Below, piece by piece: positions 17,920 through 26,616 of a DNA stretch of 64,000 bases. Origin of the DNA: an uncultured Marinobacterium sp. GTDB taxonomy: Bacteria > Pseudomonadota > Gammaproteobacteria > Pseudomonadales > Balneatricaceae. A program made the position numbers and the translations under genes. A model generated the notes under the pieces. It saw only the letters and a program-made list of their open reading frames with translations, made no database searches and was not told the DNA's origin. The DNA lies in the NCBI GenBank assembly GCA_947501565.1, contig CANMWJ010000006.1, positions 1 through 64,000 of the forward strand, written 5' to 3'. How positions within the stretch are numbered: position 1 is the first letter of the stretch; each line of letters opens with the position of its first letter.

Positions 17920-18489
17920 TTAGCGGATCGTTATCTTCGGCAGCCAGTGCTCGGCCGCATCCGCTTCATACAGCTCGTCGGCGGTGATCGGTTTGCTGCC
18001 CGGGTCTTCCGGCGGGGCCGCCAGGATATCCATATTGGTTTCGTACAGCTGACCGGTGATCGGTCCCTCTGGCGGGTCCTGCCACTGTAGCTTGTAATAG
18101 ACGCCAAACCACGGATTGATGCCGTAGTCATTCGGCGCTTTACGGATAAACAGCAACTGGTATTCCAGATCGATCAGGTTATCGTGACTGATCTGCTTTT
18201 CGTTTTTGTAGGGATACGGCAGATGACAGAGCAGTTGTTTCTCACTCTCCAGGCATTTGAAAGGCCGCATCGACAGGAAATGGTTGGCGTAGGGCTGATC
18301 ATCCATAACCACTTCCGCTTTGTAGCCGGCGGTCGTAGGTGACAGCGTCAACTGCCCGATCACCTGCTGCTCACCCTGCGCAGAGTGCAATACGATCTGG
18401 CGGGATGGCAGAGATTCAGCGGCACAGGCCGCAGCCCCAAAGGCCGAGAGAAGAACAGTTGTAGTCAGCAGTTTGATACGACGAAACAT
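17920..18489 (-). CDS. Exported protein of unknown function in the kinase operon
   Basis: A 189-residue protein with a signal peptide (about 1-23, ending ACAAE). The mature protein is beta-rich, with two cysteines (in FKCLESEKQLLCHL, about ten residues apart) that could form a disulfide. The C-terminus is acidic and proline-rich. I do not recognise the family. GAGGAG precedes the ATG. It sits 39 bases after the cupredoxin-like gene and 35 bases before the sensor kinase, so it is probably co-expressed with them and may be a periplasmic accessory of the kinase. That role is inference. Confidence 0.75.
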   Translation of the reverse strand: MFRRIKLLTTTVLLSAFGAAACAAESLPSRQIVLHSAQGEQQVIGQLTLSPTTAGYKAEVVMDDQPYANHFLSMRPFKCLESEKQLLCHLPYPYKNEKQISHDNLIDLEYQLLFIRKAPNDYGINPWFGVYYKLQWQDPPEGPITGQLYETNMDILAAPPEDPGSKPITADELYEADAAEHWLPKITIR

Positions 18490-18528
18490 CAGATTCTCCT
18501 CTCTGCGCGGTCAGGGATTAAGCAAGAT

Positions 18529-18978
18529 TTATTTCACGACGAACACGCCGCTCATACCTTTCTTTTCCAGACCTTCCATCTCGAACTCAAACTCGCCCGC
18601 TTTCACCGGTACAAAGTAGATCTCAGCTTCTGCCGCATCTTCAAATTCCAGCTCGGTCAGGCTAACCGCTTTGATCTCCATACCACCTGCTTCTACCTTG
18701 CGCAGGTAGATGGACGCGAAGAAATCAGGCGCTACCATGGCGTACTCTTTCTGGCCATTGGAGATGATCGCCAGCTTGTACGCTTTGCCGGTTTCCAGCT
18801 GGTATTCCTTCTGCGACATGTAGTAATCGGAGTCGTCGCTGCCCATCACCAGGTCAGGCAGTTTCTGTGGGCGACGGGTCAGGTCACCGGCAGCCTGCGC
18901 AACAGAGGTAACGGTCATCAGGCCGGCTACGCCAGCTACCATCAGGGATTTAGTCAGTCGGGATTTAAGGAGACGCAT
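18529..18978 (-). CDS. Exported cupredoxin-like protein without copper ligands
   Basis: A 149-residue protein with a signal peptide (about 1-29, ending VAQAA). The mature part looks like a small beta-sandwich: ETGKAYKLAIISNGQKEYAM, then EAEIYFVPVKAGEFEFEME and GMSGVFVVK at the end, a pattern seen in cupredoxin and EfeO-like domains. The mature protein has no cysteine and no histidine, so it cannot form a type 1 copper site. Aspartate and glutamate are abundant, including GSDDSDYY. It is the first gene of the operon that ends in the sensor kinase and regulator. Function unknown; the fold assignment is by pattern only. Confidence 0.7.
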   Translation of the reverse strand: MRLLKSRLTKSLMVAGVAGLMTVTSVAQAAGDLTRRPQKLPDLVMGSDDSDYYMSQKEYQLETGKAYKLAIISNGQKEYAMVAPDFFASIYLRKVEAGGMEIKAVSLTELEFEDAAEAEIYFVPVKAGEFEFEMEGLEKKGMSGVFVVK

Positions 18979-19063
18979 AGCTACCTCGATTTATTATTGT
19001 GTGGATCGTTGCTGCCGCTCGATGAGAATGGCTCCTATTTATGCTAGAACGCCACCCGGTTTT

Positions 19064-19093
19064 AAAAATGGTACTTCGGTACTAATTTTTTCG
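19064..19093. promoter_or_regulatory. Putative 30-bp operator upstream of the PQQ-associated ABC operon
   Basis: The element is AAAAAT, then the core GGTACTTCGGTACT, then an AATTTTTTCG end. It matches the element at 30563-30592 at 24 of 30 positions by eye. It ends 75 bases before the ABC operon start and lies between that operon and the divergent cupredoxin-like/kinase operon, so it could control both. Confidence 0.55.
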
Positions 19094-19168
19094 TACTTTC
19101 TTCATATTTCTCCCATCCCGTATCCTCCCTATGCTGGTGTCATAAGAACAAATACACCGGTCGTCCCT

Positions 19169-20362
19169 ATGCTTAACTGTCTGAAAAAACCCTTGCTGAC
19201 AGCCTGTGCAACTCTGCTTTTAGCCAGCACAATCCCCAGCAACAATGCGCTAGCAGCGAAGCAACCGCTCACTATCGATATCGCCTATCTGCATTACCAG
19301 CCGGAACGGCCACCCGCCCTTTCCAATGTTCTGCCTGAACCGGAAGATGCCGGACTGGCAGGTGCCAAACTGGGTATCAAGGACAGCAACACCACCGGCC
19401 GATTCCTTAAACAGAAATATCAGATGAGCCACACGCTCAGCGATGATCCGGCACAGATGCTGGAGGATGCCAAGGCCCGCTACGCCAATGGCCAGCGCTT
19501 GTTTATTGCCAATATGCCTTCGGCCGAACTGCAGGCGCTTTCGAAAGCACTGGGACCGGATGCCCTGATCTTTAACGCTGGCTCACAAGCAGACGAACTG
19601 CGCAGCGAGATCTGCCTTAACAATGTGCTGCACACTACACCCAGCCGCGCCATGCTGACCGATGCTCTGGGCCAATGGCTCAATGCCAAGCGTCTGAAGG
19701 AGTGGCTGCTTATCTCAGGCAGTCAGCCGGAAGACAAAGCCTACGCCGCCGCGCTGAAACGCACTGCAAAACGTTTTGGCGCCGAGATTGTGGATGAGAA
19801 GCAGTGGAGCTTTGATACCGACCTGCGCCGCACCGCCCAGAAGGAGGTGCCGCTCTTCACCCAGACCGATGAATACGACGTGGTGGTGGTTGCCGATGAG
19901 CGCGGCGACTTCGGCGAATACCTGCTCTACAACACCTGGTACCCACGTCCGGTAGCGGGCACCCAGGGCCTGATGCCGGTGACCTGGCACCGTGTGGTGG
20001 AACAATGGGGTGCGGCCCAGCTGCAGCGCCGCTTCGAGAAGAAACATAAGCGCTGGATGACGGGTAAGGATTATGCAGCCTGGGCCGGTGTACGTTCCAT
20101 CGCCGAATCGGTCACCCAGACCAAATCCAACGATGCCGCCACCCTGCGCCAATACATCTTGTCGGACAAATTCCAGCTCGCCGCTTTTAAAGGCCGCAAG
20201 CTCAACTACCGCGACTGGAGCGGTCAGCTGCGCCAGCCAATCCCGCTGATTCACCCGCGCGCGCTGGTCTCCCAGTCACCGCAGCAAGGGTTCCTGCACC
20301 CGGTCACCGACCTGGACACCCTTGGCTTCGATAAACCTGAAAGTCGCTGCCGCATGCAGTAA
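19169..20362 (+). CDS. PQQ-associated ABC binding protein (periplasmic type I fold)
   Basis: About 397 residues from ATG 19169; this start directly precedes a signal peptide (MLNCLKKPLLTACATLLLAS, ending NALA), whereas the longer upstream frame does not. It resembles the branched-chain amino acid-type binding proteins: LTIDIAYLHYQPERPP near the start and EWLLISGSQPEDKAYAAAL, where a type I protein has its second-lobe strand. It belongs to the group of binding proteins tied to PQQ alcohol dehydrogenase systems. Its operon partners are a beta-propeller, an ABC ATPase and an ABC-2 permease, an exporter-type transporter, so its role may be sensing or handing over rather than uptake. Confidence 0.85.
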   Translation: MLNCLKKPLLTACATLLLASTIPSNNALAAKQPLTIDIAYLHYQPERPPALSNVLPEPEDAGLAGAKLGIKDSNTTGRFLKQKYQMSHTLSDDPAQMLEDAKARYANGQRLFIANMPSAELQALSKALGPDALIFNAGSQADELRSEICLNNVLHTTPSRAMLTDALGQWLNAKRLKEWLLISGSQPEDKAYAAALKRTAKRFGAEIVDEKQWSFDTDLRRTAQKEVPLFTQTDEYDVVVVADERGDFGEYLLYNTWYPRPVAGTQGLMPVTWHRVVEQWGAAQLQRRFEKKHKRWMTGKDYAAWAGVRSIAESVTQTKSNDAATLRQYILSDKFQLAAFKGRKLNYRDWSGQLRQPIPLIHPRALVSQSPQQGFLHPVTDLDTLGFDKPESRCRMQ

Positions 20363-20392
20363 GCCGCCTGTTATAGATCCCGGAGAAACACC

Positions 20393-21367
20393 ATGAAATT
20401 CCCTAAATTTATCCGTTCTGCACTGCCTGCAGCCCTGATGGCCGTGAGCGCCAGCTCTTACGCTGCGGTGGCCTACGTCTCCAACGAGAAGGACGATACT
20501 CTTTCGGTGATCGACCTGGATACCATGACAGTGACCGACACCATCGAGGTCGGCCAGCGCCCGCGCGGTATCACCCTCTCCAAGGATATGAGCAAGCTCT
20601 ACATCTGCGCATCCGACTCCGACACCGTGCAGATCATGGACCTGAAAACCCACAGCATCATCTCCGAACTGCCGTCCGGTGAAGATCCAGAGCAGTTCGC
20701 CCTGCACCCGAACGATCGCCACCTCTACATCGCCAACGAAGACGATGCGCTGGTAACCGTGGTGGATACTGAAACCCATGATGTACTGGCCCAGATCGAT
20801 GTGGGCGTGGAGCCGGAAGGCATGGCGGTTAGCCACAACGGCAAGTGGGCGGTAAACACCAGTGAAACCACCAACATGGTGCACTGGATCGACACCAGCA
20901 CCTACGAACTGGTGGACAACACCCTGGTCGACCAGCGTCCGCGTCACGTGGAGTTCAACAAGGATGACAGCCTGCTGTGGGCCTCCTCCGAGATCGGCGG
21001 TACCGTCTCCGTGATCGACGTGGAAAGCCGCCAGATCATCAAGAAACTGACCTTCGAGATTGCGGGTGTCCATCCGGACAAAGTGCAGCCTGTCGGCGTG
21101 AAACTGACCGACGACGGTAAATACGCCTTTATCGCGCTGGGCCCGTCCAACCACGTGGCCGTGGTTGATGCGAAAACCTACGAGGTGGAAGACTATCTGC
21201 TGGTTGGCCGTCGCGTATGGCATATGGAGTTCAACGAAGATGAGAGCCAGCTGTACACCACTAACGGCGTCAGCGGCGACATCTCCGTGGTGGATGTGGA
21301 TAAGCTGAAGGTGACCAAGTCGATCAAGGTCGGCCGCTACCCATGGGGTGTTGTGGTTAAGCCATAA
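20393..21367 (+). CDS. PQQ-associated YVTN beta-propeller protein
   Basis: A 324-residue exported protein (signal peptide about 1-23, ending ASSYA). It has repeated YVTN-type blades: VAYVSNEKDDTLSVIDLDTM, KLYICASDSDTVQIMDLKTH, HLYIANEDDALVTVVDTETH and four more, making a seven-bladed propeller. GGAG lies seven bases before the ATG. It belongs to the propeller family found with PQQ-dependent catabolism genes. It probably acts in the periplasm with the ABC-2 system encoded next, as a scaffold or as a quinoprotein-related partner; no enzymatic motif is visible. Confidence 0.9.
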   Translation: MKFPKFIRSALPAALMAVSASSYAAVAYVSNEKDDTLSVIDLDTMTVTDTIEVGQRPRGITLSKDMSKLYICASDSDTVQIMDLKTHSIISELPSGEDPEQFALHPNDRHLYIANEDDALVTVVDTETHDVLAQIDVGVEPEGMAVSHNGKWAVNTSETTNMVHWIDTSTYELVDNTLVDQRPRHVEFNKDDSLLWASSEIGGTVSVIDVESRQIIKKLTFEIAGVHPDKVQPVGVKLTDDGKYAFIALGPSNHVAVVDAKTYEVEDYLLVGRRVWHMEFNEDESQLYTTNGVSGDISVVDVDKLKVTKSIKVGRYPWGVVVKP

Positions 21368-21376
21368 CAGTCGCCA

Positions 21377-22111
21377 ATGAGTATTCAGGTCAGCTCCGTC
21401 AGCTTTAATTACGGTCCGCGCAAGGCGCTGGACGACCTCAGCTTTGTGCTGGAGGCCGGTCGTTTCAACGCCCTGCTGGGTCCCAATGGCGCGGGCAAAA
21501 GTACCCTTTTTGCCCTGCTGACCCGTCTCTATGCCTTGCAGAAAGGTGAGATCAGTATCTGCGGTCACAGCATTCGTCAGCATCCGACGGCTGTGATGCA
21601 GCAGCTTGGCGTGGTGTTCCAGCAGAGCACCCTGGATCTGGATCTGACAGTAGGGCAGAACCTGAAATATCACGCCTCTTTGCACGGCATCAGCGGTCGG
21701 GCCGCACAACAGCGGATTGAGCTGGAGCTGCAGCGCATGGAGATGGCTGATCGCATCAACGACAAAGTACGAAGCCTCAACGGCGGCCACCGCCGCCGTG
21801 TCGAGATCGCCCGGGCGCTGATGCACAACCCAAGTGTGCTATTGCTGGATGAGCCCACTGTCGGGCTCGATCCGCAAACCCGCCTGAAGCTCAATCAACA
21901 CGTGCGCTCACTCTGCGAGGAACACTCACTAACCGTGCTCTGGGCCACCCACCTGATCGAAGAAGTTCAGCCGGAGGATAACGTGCTGATGTTGTTCAAA
22001 GGCGAACTGAAAGCACAGGGACAGGGACGGGCAATCTGCTCCGATCACCAACACGATAACCTGACCGATCTGTTCCACCATCTCAGTGGCGTCGAGGAGG
22101 TCCGCGCATGA
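21377..22111 (+). CDS. ABC transporter ATP-binding protein, PQQ-associated
   Basis: A 244-residue ABC ATPase: Walker A GPNGAGKST near residue 36, Q-loop VVFQQSTLDLDLTV, signature LNGGHRRRVEIARAL (an unusual LNGGH instead of LSGGQ), Walker B VLLLDEPTVGLD and the H-loop ATHLIEE. It energises the ABC-2 permease whose gene overlaps its stop by four bases (ATGA). The start lies nine bases after the propeller stop. Together with the permease it makes an exporter of the drug/polysaccharide ABC-2 class; the cargo is unknown. Confidence 0.92.
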   Translation: MSIQVSSVSFNYGPRKALDDLSFVLEAGRFNALLGPNGAGKSTLFALLTRLYALQKGEISICGHSIRQHPTAVMQQLGVVFQQSTLDLDLTVGQNLKYHASLHGISGRAAQQRIELELQRMEMADRINDKVRSLNGGHRRRVEIARALMHNPSVLLLDEPTVGLDPQTRLKLNQHVRSLCEEHSLTVLWATHLIEEVQPEDNVLMLFKGELKAQGQGRAICSDHQHDNLTDLFHHLSGVEEVRA

Positions 22112-22947
22112 ACTCACAGGTCGATCTGCATGTGAATTCAAAGCTGGGCAGCCGCGCCTACCTGAACTGTTTTATCGGCATTCTGAGCCGCGAGTTTCTG
22201 CGCTTTATCAGCCAGCGCTCGCGTTTTCTCAGCGCCCTGATCCGCCCCCTGCTCTGGCTGGTCGTCTTCGCCGCGGGTTTCCGTGCCGCGCTGGGCATTG
22301 CCATCATCGAACCCTACGAAACCTACATCACCTACGAGGTCTACATCGCACCGGGTCTGTGCTGCATGATCCTGCTGTTCAACGGTATGCAGAGCAGCCT
22401 GTCGATGGTCTACGACCGAGAGATGGGCAGCATGCGCGTACTGCTGATGAGCCCGCTGCCACGTGGTTATCTATTGCTGTGCAAGCTGATCTCCACCGCG
22501 CTGATCTCGCTGGCGCAGGTCTACGCCTTCCTCGCCATCGCCTGGTTTGTGGATGTAGATCCGCCTCTGCTGGGTTACCTTGCGGTATTACCGGCATTGA
22601 TCCTGGTGGCCCTGATGCTGGGCGCGCTGGGTCTGTTTATCTCCTCCTGGATCAAGCAGCTGGAGAACTTCGCCGGGGTGATGAACTTCGTCATCTTCCC
22701 GATGTTCTTCCTCTCCTCCGCCCTCTATCCCCTGTGGAAAATGCGCGAAGCCAGCGAATGGCTGTACTGGCTCTGTTCAGTCAATCCATTCACCCACGCC
22801 ACCGAACTGGTGCGTCACGCGTTGTATCTGAAGATGAGCTGGGAGGCGCTGACGATCGTCGCAGGCACCACGCTGGTATTTGCCTTCCTGGCGATCAAAG
22901 GTTTCAATCCACAGCGGGGCATGAAGGGGAAAGGCGGGCGTCCCTAA
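22108..22947 (+). CDS. ABC-2 type permease, PQQ-associated
   Basis: A 279-residue inner-membrane protein with six hydrophobic segments (first at about 45-65 after a long cytoplasmic N-terminus) and the ABC-2 signature region MGSMRVLLMSPLPRGYLLLCKL. The ATG overlaps the stop of the ATPase gene. In Pseudomonas, homologous exporters belong to the ped alcohol clusters. With the binding protein and propeller upstream it forms a four-gene operon. What is moved, for example a toxic aldehyde, a cofactor or an envelope lipid, is unknown. Confidence 0.9.
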   Translation: MNSQVDLHVNSKLGSRAYLNCFIGILSREFLRFISQRSRFLSALIRPLLWLVVFAAGFRAALGIAIIEPYETYITYEVYIAPGLCCMILLFNGMQSSLSMVYDREMGSMRVLLMSPLPRGYLLLCKLISTALISLAQVYAFLAIAWFVDVDPPLLGYLAVLPALILVALMLGALGLFISSWIKQLENFAGVMNFVIFPMFFLSSALYPLWKMREASEWLYWLCSVNPFTHATELVRHALYLKMSWEALTIVAGTTLVFAFLAIKGFNPQRGMKGKGGRP

Positions 22948-23019
22948 GGTTCGTATTTCAGGACCTGGTGACCTATTCTGGGACCGAGGCAATACAGCAA
23001 CAAGGACGAGGAGCCGCCC

Positions 23020-23343
23020 GTGACCGCAATCACCGACCTGATTCTGACCACCGCCCCGGACGACGGCGCCTGCTCCACCAGCGACCATTCCAACGCGGAC
23101 ATGCTGTGCGACTACCTCCACCAGCACTACCAGGGCACCCACCTGCATAAAACCGACGAACACGCGGGCGGGCATAAGCGGATGCAATCGGACGTGTTTA
23201 TGGCTGCTGTGGATTATCTGGACGAAGTCGCCCTGCTCGAGTACTTCCAGCAGATCCCGTGGCAATACCCTGAGAAAGCACAATTGCTGCTGAAAGGTCC
23301 CCATGACGCCACCTTTCAACTGTTTCAGCCAACGCAATCCTGA
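23020..23343 (+). CDS. Small soluble protein, unknown function
   Basis: A 107-residue protein starting at GTG 23020 with GAGGAG six bases upstream. It contains several histidines (SDHSNADMLCDYLHQHYQGTHLHKTDEHAGGHK) that could bind a metal, and no signal peptide or membrane segment. It lies 72 bases after the ABC-2 permease in the same direction and may be part of that transcript. I do not recognise a family. Confidence 0.65.
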   Translation: MTAITDLILTTAPDDGACSTSDHSNADMLCDYLHQHYQGTHLHKTDEHAGGHKRMQSDVFMAAVDYLDEVALLEYFQQIPWQYPEKAQLLLKGPHDATFQLFQPTQS

Positions 23344-23391
23344 CCTACGCTTAAGGAGACGTTTTCTCACCCGTCTCTGGAGAGCATCAAG

Positions 23392-23709
23392 ATGCCACAA
23401 TTTATCATCAGCTACGTCGGCGGCACTCCACCTGCTACACCTGAAGAGGGTCAGCAACATATGGCGCGCTACAAACAGTGGCTGGCTGAACTGGGCGACT
23501 GCGCAATCCAACCCGCTACCCCGTTAAAAAACACCCACAATATCGCCCCAGACGGCAAGATCAGTAACGGCGGAATTACCGGTATCAGCGGTTATACCCT
23601 GATTGAGACCGCTTCGATGGAGGAGGCGTTAGTAATCGCTAAACGCTGCCCGTTTCTCGAGATTGGCGGTTCGTTAGAAGTGGCGGAGCTGGGGACAATG
23701 CCCGGATAA
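23392..23709 (+). CDS. YciI-like small protein
   Basis: A 105-residue protein of the dimeric alpha+beta barrel (YCII/DGPF) type: MPQFIISYVGGTPPATPEEG, HMARYKQWLAELGD and YTLIETASMEEALVIAKRCPFLE, the pattern in which the last helix carries the size-conserved Cys/Pro-Phe-Leu. GGAG precedes the ATG. Family members are small enzymes or accessory proteins of poorly known function. It follows the preceding small gene by 48 bases. Confidence 0.8.
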   Translation: MPQFIISYVGGTPPATPEEGQQHMARYKQWLAELGDCAIQPATPLKNTHNIAPDGKISNGGITGISGYTLIETASMEEALVIAKRCPFLEIGGSLEVAELGTMPG

Positions 23710-23808
23710 ACATCGGAATTTTCTGACATATGCCACTATCTGACAAAAGATTGTATCCCGCTATCGTTTATACTCAGACTTCATATCTTAGTTTCCGCCG
23801 CACCGAGC

Positions 23809-24405
23809 ATGATCACACGACGACACCTTCAGACTACCGCGCTCATCTTAGTCACAGGACTGTTTGCACACTTCGCACAGGCGGCCGACACTCTGGTTCG
23901 TGTTGCAGCAGGTATCACCCCCTATGCCTGCACCAACCAGGGTACACAGTATCTGCTGGCATACGACCTGCACCCGCGCCGTCTGGGTTGGGGGGCATTT
24001 GGCGGTGGCCCTAAGGGGCAGGAAACCGGGCAACAAACCGCACGTCGGGAGTTCCGCGAGGAAACAAACTGTGTCTATTCACAAATCGAAGTGGATAACC
24101 TGAAGCTTACGGGCCCAAGTCGGTCCAACAGTTACTATACCTATGTAACCAAGGTACCCTTTCGCTCCATCGAGCAGATCGAGACAATCCGAAAATGCAA
24201 CGACGTGGAACGATTGGGTTGGGTTTGGGTGCCACACGACGCGCTGATCCAGGCGCTGAAATCTCACTCTGAACGCCCCATTATTCGCTGGCCTAACAAC
24301 CGCGGGCAACAATACCCACTGTGGAAAGGTGCCGCTAAGTCCATACGAAATGCGCTGAAAAAAGGCATTTTGTCCGAGATAGATCCTTGTGCATCCAAAC
24401 CATAA
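23809..24405 (+). CDS. Predicted exported Nudix hydrolase
   Basis: A 198-residue protein with a Tat- or Sec-like N-terminal signal (MITRRHLQTTALILVTG, ending AQAAD, about 26 residues). The Nudix box starts at Gly66 and contains Glu72, Arg80-Glu81 and Glu84-Glu85, but the usual glycine is Asn87 (EETNC). The metal-binding glutamates are intact, so hydrolysis of a nucleoside diphosphate derivative is possible. A Nudix enzyme with a signal peptide is unusual, since its substrates are normally cytoplasmic. The ribosome site is weak. No operon partner is apparent. Confidence 0.8.
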   Translation: MITRRHLQTTALILVTGLFAHFAQAADTLVRVAAGITPYACTNQGTQYLLAYDLHPRRLGWGAFGGGPKGQETGQQTARREFREETNCVYSQIEVDNLKLTGPSRSNSYYTYVTKVPFRSIEQIETIRKCNDVERLGWVWVPHDALIQALKSHSERPIIRWPNNRGQQYPLWKGAAKSIRNALKKGILSEIDPCASKP

Positions 24406-24645
24406 GTGATCTTGAAAACCAGATCGAAACACGAAGTAGATATTCGCTACGCCTTCGTATCTGGAAACACTGCACCCGTGAAATTTGTAGACGACTGTAC
24501 CTGCCCGAATTCTCTCTCTACCTCTAAGCTATAACGCTTTCACCGTGAAGATTAGCGCTCTGCAAATCAACGCAATCTTGTCTTACTGAACAGCGAACGT
24601 TCGTCAGAAGACCAGAAAACAGATAAACCGGGAGAACGCCTCGTT

Positions 24646-25524
24646 ATGACCAGCCAGAACAAACTCCTGATGATCGGCATGATCCTGCTGGGCATGTCGC
24701 TGATTCCCGTAGGTGACGCGGCGGGTAAATTACTCACTACCTCCGGCAGCTCCCCGGCCTTCGTGGCATGGAGCCGGTTATTGGTTGGATTCCTGTTTAT
24801 CCTGCCGTTCAGTGGCCTGAAGGTCGCAGAACTTAAACAACTGCTCGATTGGCGTCTACTTCTGCGCGCAGGCCTGTTCACCAGCGCGATCTTCTGCATG
24901 ATCAGTGCTCTGAAAACGGAACCGATCGCCAACGTGTTCGGCATCTTCTTTATCGGCCCGATCATCGCTTTTTTCCTCGCTGCCGTTGCTCTTAAGGAGA
25001 CGATCAACCCCAGCCGTGCGGTATTGCTGTTTATCGGTTTTGGCGGTGTGCTGATAGTGGTTAAACCGGGTTTTGGTGTCAGCAGCGGTACGCTGTTCGC
25101 CCTTTCAGCGGGTATTTGTTACGGCAGCATGCTGGTTGCCAACCGCTGGCTGGCGGGGCTCTTCCGGCCGCGCCTGATCCTGCTTTCGACGCTGCTGGCG
25201 GGCAGTATCGCCCTACTGCCGGTCGGTACAGCCAGCCTACCGACAGAGGTGGATACGCAACTGGTAGTGTTGGTGCTGATCAGCTCCATCGCCTCAGCGC
25301 TGGGCAACCTGATCATTATCGAAGCTAACCGTCGTCTGGAAGCCAGCATCGTCGCCCCCTTCGTTTATTCCCAGCTGGTTGCGGCAGCGGTGTTGGGCGT
25401 ATGGCTGTTCGACGAGTGGCCTGATTCTCTAAGCCTGCTGGGGCTGGCGACCATATTCGTCTCGGGCATTCTGTCGTTTGTGATCTCCAGCCGTGTAAAC
25501 ACCGGAACCTGTAAGGCCTCCTGA
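24646..25524 (+). CDS. EamA/DMT family transporter
   Basis: A 292-residue inner-membrane protein with ten hydrophobic segments in two EamA halves (about 8-145 and 155-285), of the drug/metabolite transporter superfamily. Features include GDAAGKLL in the first helix, KTEPIANVFGIFFIGPII, and VAPFVYSQLVAAAVLG in the second half. Such proteins usually export amino acids, nucleosides or drugs; the substrate cannot be predicted. There is no clear operon link. Confidence 0.9.
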   Translation: MTSQNKLLMIGMILLGMSLIPVGDAAGKLLTTSGSSPAFVAWSRLLVGFLFILPFSGLKVAELKQLLDWRLLLRAGLFTSAIFCMISALKTEPIANVFGIFFIGPIIAFFLAAVALKETINPSRAVLLFIGFGGVLIVVKPGFGVSSGTLFALSAGICYGSMLVANRWLAGLFRPRLILLSTLLAGSIALLPVGTASLPTEVDTQLVVLVLISSIASALGNLIIIEANRRLEASIVAPFVYSQLVAAAVLGVWLFDEWPDSLSLLGLATIFVSGILSFVISSRVNTGTCKAS

Positions 25525-25566
25525 ACTCTATATAGCTCTGCTATCGATCAATAAGGAGATCAAACG

Positions 25567-25887
25567 ATGCTAAAAACCACCACATCCGTAGTAGAGGGGC
25601 ACCCCGTAAAAGACTATCTCGGCGTTGTCGTCGGCGAGGCGATTCTGGGCGCCAATATCTTCAAGGACCTGTTCGGCGCAATCCGCGATGTGGTCGGCGG
25701 CCGCTCCGGCGCTTACGAAGAGGAGATGGGTAAAGCACGCGATATCGCCTTTGCCGAGATGGAAGAGAAAGCCCGAGCACTGGGAGCGGACGGCATCATC
25801 GGCATCGATATCGACTACGAGGTGATAGGACAGAACGGCAGCATGATGATGGTGAGCGTCAGCGGCACAGCGGTAAAATTTAGGTAA
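25567..25887 (+). CDS. YbjQ/UPF0145 family protein
   Basis: A 106-residue protein that matches the YbjQ family over its full length: [40 protein letters not shown] and the ending [11 protein letters not shown]. The family forms pentameric or decameric heavy-metal-binding-like folds of unknown role. AAGGAG lies upstream of the ATG. Confidence 0.92.
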   Translation: MLKTTTSVVEGHPVKDYLGVVVGEAILGANIFKDLFGAIRDVVGGRSGAYEEEMGKARDIAFAEMEEKARALGADGIIGIDIDYEVIGQNGSMMMVSVSGTAVKFR

Positions 25888-25966
25888 TCCTCCAAGCCTA
25901 CATTTGCTACCGATCTTGCAATCAACAGAGCGCAAGATCGGTCATCAGCGCACAGCTATCCGATCA

Positions 25967-26506
25967 TTACCACTTCATCATCGGCGCTGGATTCAGGGGA
26001 TGTCGCACAAACCATCGCGCAGCACGTTTACCCAGATTCTTGTGAAAGTCAGCGTTAGGGAAGGCCTGTTTTACGTCATTGATCAGCGCTTTAGGCAAAC
26101 CAAACCGCACAGCGCCCAGTGAGAAATCTACCAAATCACCTTGCCGGAATATCTCTACCAACGGCGCGTATTCGCCACGATAGGCCCGTATTTTATGATG
26201 TTCGGTGATCATAAGGCTGATCTCCTCGGTCCACGCCTCCAGGCCTTCACGCTTGAGGTACGCCACAGCGGGCGGCAGTGAAGGTTCTATGTAATCCACC
26301 GTATCCTCGATCCAGATACCTATATCGTGGAAAGCGGCCGCAATAATGACCTTCCGTTTCTCCTCTTCGCTGCACTCTCGCAGTGACAAACAGAAGTGGA
26401 TCATCCGGTAGACATGGTTGCGGTACCCCTGGTATTCGTCACCGATGACCGTTTTCCACTCAGAGAAGATCGTTTCCAGTTCGGGAATCTGTTGTTCAAT
26501 TTGCAT
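25967..26506 (-). CDS. HD domain protein (putative phosphohydrolase)
   Basis: A 179-residue soluble protein with an HD-type metal site: HVYRMIHF (first His), VIIAAAFHDIGIWIED (HD pair) and a later conserved region MITEHHKIRAYRG. Small HD proteins of this type are predicted metal-dependent phosphohydrolases or nucleotidases; the substrate is unknown. It is transcribed on the minus strand, apart from its neighbours. Confidence 0.85.
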   Translation of the reverse strand: MQIEQQIPELETIFSEWKTVIGDEYQGYRNHVYRMIHFCLSLRECSEEEKRKVIIAAAFHDIGIWIEDTVDYIEPSLPPAVAYLKREGLEAWTEEISLMITEHHKIRAYRGEYAPLVEIFRQGDLVDFSLGAVRFGLPKALINDVKQAFPNADFHKNLGKRAARWFVRHPLNPAPMMKW

Positions 26507-26616
26507 AGTAGCGTCACCCGTTCATAGCTTGATTAATGACAGCTATTTTCCGGAAATTCCGCCTATAACACCGATGGCGCAATTGACATATTTTAGGCAA
26601 ATTCCGACATTAATTG

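Noticed and set aside
20276-21826. 516-codon minus-strand frame opposite the propeller and ABC ATPase
   Set aside because: It spans parts of two clear plus-strand genes with well-defined motifs; a shadow.
22086-23150. 354-codon plus-strand frame overlapping the ABC-2 permease
   Set aside because: Arginine- and proline-rich out-of-frame reading. The 22108 frame has six membrane segments and the ATGA overlap with the ATPase gene.
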